From positions 1 through 31,666 of the forward strand of contig JAYRTJ010000034.1 in assembly GCA_041919675.1 (NCBI GenBank): DNA of 31,666 nt, written 5' to 3'. The position numbers and the translations under genes are program-made. Source of the DNA: SHVO01 sp041919675 (lineage in GTDB: Bacteria > Pseudomonadota > Alphaproteobacteria > Rhodospirillales > Rhodospirillaceae). The notes beneath the pieces are model-generated. The model did no database searches and was not told the DNA's origin. It worked only from the letters and a program-made list of their open reading frames with translations. Of this stretch, positions 27,730-31,666 are shown piece after piece; the stretch's first letter is position 1, and every line of letters starts with the position of its first letter.

Positions 27730-29129
27730 CCCGGGATCGGCAGGAACACGGCGAAAGTCGAGCCCTTGCCGATCTCGCTCTCAATGGTCAATACGCCGCG
27801 GTGACGTATGGTGATGTGCTTGACGATAGCCAGCCCCAGCCCCGTGCCGCCCAGCTGGCGGGAGCGGGCGTTATCGACACGGTAGAAGCGCTCGGTCAGG
27901 CGCGCGAGATGCTCGCGCGGGATGCCTTCGCCATAATCGCGTACGGCGATCTTCAGACAAGCGCCGCGCCCCGGCATATCTTTCGGACGTGTCTGGCTTA
28001 AGGCCACTTCCACATCCACGCCTTTCTCGCCGCCGTATTTCGCGGCGTTGCTGAGAAGGTTGAAGAACACTTGATAAAGCTCGTTGATATCCGCGACGGC
28101 CTTGGGCGCGTCGGGCGCCGCCGTCACGCGGATCACCGGCTTATTGTCCGCGCCCTGCTTTTCGATCAGCTCGATCACATTGCGCAGGGTGGGCATCACG
28201 TCCACGGCCTCTGTGGGCCGCGTATGTTCGTGCAGCTCGATGCGTGACAAGGAGAGCAGGTCGTCGATCAGCCGCTTCATGCGCTCGGCTTGGGCCAGCA
28301 TGATCGGCAGGAACTTGGCCTGAGCTTCGGGATCGTCCTTGGCGGGGCCGATCAGGGTCTCGGTGAAGCCGAGCACGCTGGCCAAGGGTGTGCGCAGTTC
28401 GTGGCTGGCGTTGGCGACAAAGTCGGCGCGCATCCGATCCATCTTCAGGCGCTCGGTTTGGTCATGTAAAAGGACAAGCGCGGCGCGGCCGTCATGGACG
28501 GGGCTCGACAGCGGCACCACGGCGGCGAGGAAGGTGCGCTCCACCGGCGAGGGCAGGGTGAATTCCGCTTCGGCTTTCTTGGTTTGGACGAGGGCGCCGT
28601 CGGCGGCTTCCAGTACCTTGGGATCGCGGATGATGCCGGCAAGATCGCGCCCCACCAGCGGTCCCGCCGTGCGCTCCGCCTCAAACAGTTCGCGCGCCGC
28701 ACCGTTGGTGCTGACGATGCGCCGGCGGTTGTCGAGGATGAACAAAGGGTCCGGCAAGCTGTCGAGAATGTTCTGGCGCGATTTCGCCAGCGCGCCGGCT
28801 TCGTCGCGCCGTTCCGCCCACAGTTTGCGCAACGCCGTGATGGCGGCCAGCAAACGCCGCGCGGTCGCCGATCTATTGAGCTGCGGCGGCGGCGCGTCCG
28901 GGTCGGCCAGCATGCGCTCAGCGTAATCGATCATCAGATCGAAGTCGGCGAGGCGGGTGAAGACCAGCAGCGCCATGAACACAAAGACGACGGCGCTTGA
29001 GACCAGCGCTTCCGTCCAGGACAGGCGCCCCGTTCCGCCCAACACCAAAAGCACGCTCCAGGCGGGAACGCACGGGCCCATGGCCCATGCGGTCAGTCGG
29101 CGCAGGGAAGCAAAATTCGTCGGCGCCAT
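27726..29129 (-). CDS. phoR: PhoR-type sensor histidine kinase
   Basis: 467 residues. Two N-terminal hydrophobic segments (about 20-33 and 40-59) anchor it in the membrane with almost no periplasmic loop. A charged linker leads to a PAS domain (about 116-225, starting Ile-Leu-Asp-Ser-Leu-Pro-Asp-Pro), then the HisKA domain with phospho-acceptor His243 in Ala-Ser-His-Glu-Leu-Arg-Thr-Pro-Leu, and an HATPase domain with Asn-Leu-Leu-Ser-Asn-Ala-Ala-Lys at 357-364, Asp-Tyr-Gly-Glu-Gly-Ile-Pro at 398-404 and Gly-Gly-Thr-Gly-Leu-Gly-Leu-Ala at 427-434. This layout is that of PhoR, which senses phosphate through the Pst system and PhoU. No pst, phoU or phoB gene is adjacent, so the name rests on architecture. 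It follows maeB by 32 bases on the same strand. Confidence 0.8.
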   Translation of the reverse strand: MAPTNFASLRRLTAWAMGPCVPAWSVLLVLGGTGRLSWTEALVSSAVVFVFMALLVFTRLADFDLMIDYAERMLADPDAPPPQLNRSATARRLLAAITALRKLWAERRDEAGALAKSRQNILDSLPDPLFILDNRRRIVSTNGAARELFEAERTAGPLVGRDLAGIIRDPKVLEAADGALVQTKKAEAEFTLPSPVERTFLAAVVPLSSPVHDGRAALVLLHDQTERLKMDRMRADFVANASHELRTPLASVLGFTETLIGPAKDDPEAQAKFLPIMLAQAERMKRLIDDLLSLSRIELHEHTRPTEAVDVMPTLRNVIELIEKQGADNKPVIRVTAAPDAPKAVADINELYQVFFNLLSNAAKYGGEKGVDVEVALSQTRPKDMPGRGACLKIAVRDYGEGIPREHLARLTERFYRVDNARSRQLGGTGLGLAIVKHITIRHRGVLTIESEIGKGSTFAVFLPIPG

Positions 29130-29161
29130 TTGTCCCGGATCTAAGTCCTAGAAAAAAGAGA

Positions 29162-31489
29162 TCAAATCAGTTTCGGCGTGCAGGAGTGCGCGGCCATCAA
29201 CGCCATCTGTACAAGGTCCGTGACCGAGGCGTCCATATTCACGATCTGCACCGGCTTCTCCAAACCGATGAGCATCGGACCGATGGACGACGCCGCGCTG
29301 AAGCGCTGGACCAGGCGCGTGGAAATGGTGGCCGCGTGCAGGCCGGGCATCACCAGCACGTTGGCCGCGCCCGACAGCTTGCAGAAGGGATACAGCTTGC
29401 GGTCCGGGTCCAGGGCCACGTCGACGTTCATCTCGCCGTCAAATTCGAAGTCGATCTCGCCCGCCGCCGCCGCGTCGTTGAGCAGCGTCATGGCGCCGCG
29501 CACGCGCTCCGGGATCACGCCGCGCGGATTGCCGAAATTGGAATATGACAGAAGCGCGACTTTCGGCTCATGGCCCAGCCGCTTCACGGCCGCCGCGCTC
29601 TCGATGGCGATGCGCGCGAGCTCGGCGTCCGTCGGGCGTTCATGAATGGCGGTGTCGGCCACGAACAGTGTGCGGCCGCGGGCCACAATCATGGTCAATC
29701 CAAAGATCGGCGCGTTCGGGGTGGTGTCGATCACCTGACGCACATCGCGCAGCGCGCTGTGATAGTTGCGTGTCAGGCCCGTGACCACCGTATCCGTATG
29801 GCCGAACGCCAGCATGCACGCCGCGAAGATATTACGGTCCTGGTTCACCATGCGCTCGGCGTCGCGCTGCAAGAAGCCCTGGCGCTGCAAACGTCGGTAC
29901 AGGAAGTCGGAATACTGCGCGACGGACTTGTTCTCGCGCGCATTGGTGATGGTGATGCCTTCCAGGTCTTCCGGGCGAAGCGCGAGGTTGGCGATCATCT
30001 CTTCCACCTTGCGCCGGCGCGCGACCAGGATCGCTTTGCCGTAGCCCGCATTGCGATAGGCGATAGCGGCCCGCAGCGAACGCTCTTCCTCGCCTTCCGC
30101 GAACACAACCGTGCGCGGTGAACGCACCACTTCGTTGCTCACGGTCTGCAAGGTCGCCGCCGCCGGATCGAGGCGCGCGGCGAGTTGCTTGCGGTAGCCG
30201 GGCATATCCGTCATCGGCTTGCGCGCCACGCCGGTATCCATCGCCGCCTTTGCGACGGCGGGCGGCACGGTTGCGATCAGGCGCGGATCGAACGGCACCG
30301 GGATAATGTACTCACGGCCGTATCTCAATTTGCGGCCCGAATAAGCGGCGGCGACTTCTTCCGGCACGTCCTGGCGCGCGAGGTCCGCCAGCGCGCGGGC
30401 CGCGGCTAGTTTCATCTCTTCATTGATGGTGCGCGCGCGCACATCGAGGGCGCCGCGGAAGATGAACGGGAAGCCAAGGACGTTGTTCACTTGGTTCGGG
30501 TAGTCGGAGCGGCCCGTCGCAACAATCGCATCGTCACGCACTTCGGCCACTTCTTCCGGGGTGATCTCGGGGTCCGGGTTTGCCATCGCGAAGATGATTG
30601 GGTTCTTGGCCATGGATTTGACCATGGCCGGCGTCACCGCGCCCTTCACCGACAGGCCGAAGAACACGTCCGCGCCTTCAAGGGCTTCGGCCAGCGTGCG
30701 CGCCTTGGTTTCGGCGGCGTGCGCGGCTTTCCACTGATTCATGTTCTCCGCGCGGCCGCGGTACACGACGCCTTTTGAATCGCACATGATCACGTTCTCG
30801 GCGCGCACGCCCAAAGCCTTGGCGAGCTCCAGGCACGAGATCGCCGCCGCGCCGGCGCCGTTCAGCACGAGTTTCACATCGGAGAATTTGCGGCCCGTGA
30901 GGTCGCAGGCGTTGATGAGGCCGGCGGCGCAGATGATGGCCGTGCCGTGCTGGTCGTCATGGAACACCGGAATGTCCATGATCTCGCGCAGGCGGCTTTC
31001 AATGATGAAGCACTCGGGCGCCTTGATGTCCTCGAGGTTGATGCCGCCGAAGCTGGGCCCCAGATAGCGCACGCTGTTGATGAACTCATCGACGTCGCGG
31101 GTATCGACTTCCAGATCGATGCCGTCCACGTCGGCGAATCTTTTGAACAGAACCGCTTTGCCTTCCATCACCGGCTTGCCGGCCAGCGCGCCGAGGTCGC
31201 CGAGGCCGAGCACCGCCGTACCATTTGAGATCACGGCCACGAGGTTGCCCTTGGCCGTGTAGTCGTAAGCGGTGTTGGGATCGCGCGCGATCTCTAAGCA
31301 GGGCGCCGCGACGCCGGGCGAATAAGCGAGCGACAGGTCGTGCTGCGTGGTCAGCGGCTTGGTCGCGGTGATCTCGATCTTGCCGGGCCGGCCCGTGGCG
31401 TGGAACGTCAGGGACTCTTGATCGAAGTTGCGCCGCACCGGCCGCTTCTTCTGCTCCACACCCGTCTTTGCCGGCGCGTTGCTGTCCAT
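29162..31489 (-). CDS. maeB: NADP-dependent malic enzyme with phosphotransacetylase-like domain (MaeB type)
   Basis: 775 residues from the ATG at 31489, preceded by a strong AAGGGGAG five bases upstream; the frame opens further to 31618 but lacks family sequence there. The malic enzyme domain (about 25-440) contains Ser-Pro-Gly-Val-Ala-Ala-Pro-Cys, Lys-Ala-Val-Leu-Phe-Lys-Arg-Phe, Phe-His-Asp-Asp-Gln-His-Gly-Thr-Ala, and the nucleotide fold Leu-Asn-Gly-Ala-Gly-Ala-Ala. The C-terminal third (about 455-775) is a phosphate acetyltransferase-like domain, with Phe-Ala-Glu-Gly-Glu-Glu-Glu-Arg and Ala-Asn-Val-Leu-Val-Met-Pro, known in this family to be regulatory (acetyl-CoA inhibition) rather than catalytic. 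It converts malate to pyruvate, CO2 and NADPH. Confidence 0.97.
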   Translation of the reverse strand: MDSNAPAKTGVEQKKRPVRRNFDQESLTFHATGRPGKIEITATKPLTTQHDLSLAYSPGVAAPCLEIARDPNTAYDYTAKGNLVAVISNGTAVLGLGDLGALAGKPVMEGKAVLFKRFADVDGIDLEVDTRDVDEFINSVRYLGPSFGGINLEDIKAPECFIIESRLREIMDIPVFHDDQHGTAIICAAGLINACDLTGRKFSDVKLVLNGAGAAAISCLELAKALGVRAENVIMCDSKGVVYRGRAENMNQWKAAHAAETKARTLAEALEGADVFFGLSVKGAVTPAMVKSMAKNPIIFAMANPDPEITPEEVAEVRDDAIVATGRSDYPNQVNNVLGFPFIFRGALDVRARTINEEMKLAAARALADLARQDVPEEVAAAYSGRKLRYGREYIIPVPFDPRLIATVPPAVAKAAMDTGVARKPMTDMPGYRKQLAARLDPAAATLQTVSNEVVRSPRTVVFAEGEEERSLRAAIAYRNAGYGKAILVARRRKVEEMIANLALRPEDLEGITITNARENKSVAQYSDFLYRRLQRQGFLQRDAERMVNQDRNIFAACMLAFGHTDTVVTGLTRNYHSALRDVRQVIDTTPNAPIFGLTMIVARGRTLFVADTAIHERPTDAELARIAIESAAAVKRLGHEPKVALLSYSNFGNPRGVIPERVRGAMTLLNDAAAAGEIDFEFDGEMNVDVALDPDRKLYPFCKLSGAANVLVMPGLHAATISTRLVQRFSAASSIGPMLIGLEKPVQIVNMDASVTDLVQMALMAAHSCTPKLI

Positions 31490-31539
31490 CGTGCTCCCCT
31501 TCAATTTACGTTCGCTCAGGGCTCTCATCGGCCCTGTTG

Positions 31540-31569
31540 ATAACCATTGTGCCGCAGCGCTCCGGTCAA
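31540..31569 (-). promoter_or_regulatory. Weak candidate promoter of maeB
   Basis: On the minus strand TTGACC (31569-31564) matches five of six -35 bases; after 18 bases comes GGTTAT (31545-31540), matching only three of six -10 bases. The leader would be about 45 bases. From here to the end of the window (31570-31666) I see no gene. Confidence 0.35.
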
Positions 31570-31666
31570 TGCAAAACGCAATGATACCAACGCGCTGCAC
31601 CGCACCCCGTGACGACACGATGACGGATTCACAAGCGGAATTCCGCCGGTCGTTCTCCCTTTCGCG

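Noticed and set aside
1..31666. tRNA, rRNA, CRISPR, insertion sequence, prophage, toxin-antitoxin or defence genes
   Set aside because: None was recognised on either strand. Gene content is ordinary core chromosome, and no new multi-gene system can be supported.

Overview
The window is a dense, high-GC chromosomal core segment of an alphaproteobacterium. The main evidence is gene order and protein type: divergent rph and hrcA with grpE after hrcA, the dnaK-dnaJ-dapB cluster, dapC-ftsK-lolA-xth-hslV-hslU on one strand, and an HslV with a short propeptide ending in Trp-Tyr-Gly before the catalytic Thr-Thr. Nothing fixes a genus. I see no rRNA or tRNA gene, CRISPR array, insertion sequence, phage gene or integrase.

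Layout: (1) 1-1494, plus strand: the C-terminal end of lytic transglycosylase MltA, an unrecognised two-helix membrane protein and an Smr-domain protein. (2) 1484-11620, minus strand, read right to left: rph, rdgB, hemW, dapC, ftsK, lolA, xth, hslV, hslU. This run joins RNA processing, nucleotide-pool cleaning, haem delivery, lysine/peptidoglycan precursor synthesis, chromosome segregation, lipoprotein transport, DNA repair and a heat-shock protease. (3) 11806-14829, plus strand: hrcA-grpE, then a secreted sorbosone-dehydrogenase-like protein. (4) alkB on the minus strand, meeting it tail to tail. (5) 15737-20463, plus strand: dnaK, dnaJ, dapB, nth. (6) A bactofilin on the minus strand, divergent from an adenosine-kinase-like PfkB sugar kinase. 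(7) typA, then two adjacent AmpG-type transporters. (8) A PhoR-type histidine kinase and the malic enzyme gene maeB on the minus strand.

Protein quality control is the main theme: HslUV, HrcA, GrpE, DnaK and DnaJ are all here. The sequence offers a good RpoH (sigma-32) promoter for hslVU, lying across the xth stop codon, a plausible RpoH promoter for dnaK, and a housekeeping promoter for hrcA-grpE. A second theme is the cell envelope: MltA, DapC, DapB, FtsK, LolA, bactofilin and the AmpG pair. A third is DNA and nucleotide repair: Xth, Nth, AlkB and RdgB.

I found no clearly new multi-gene system. The items most worth checking are small: a terminator-like hairpin just before xth, an alkB reading frame whose conserved N-terminus lies upstream of any ATG/GTG/TTG start, a REP-like palindrome after the adenosine kinase gene, hairpins in the dnaK-dnaJ and dnaJ-dapB spacers, the ampG tandem duplication, and the fact that all four convergent gene pairs touch or overlap at their stop codons.
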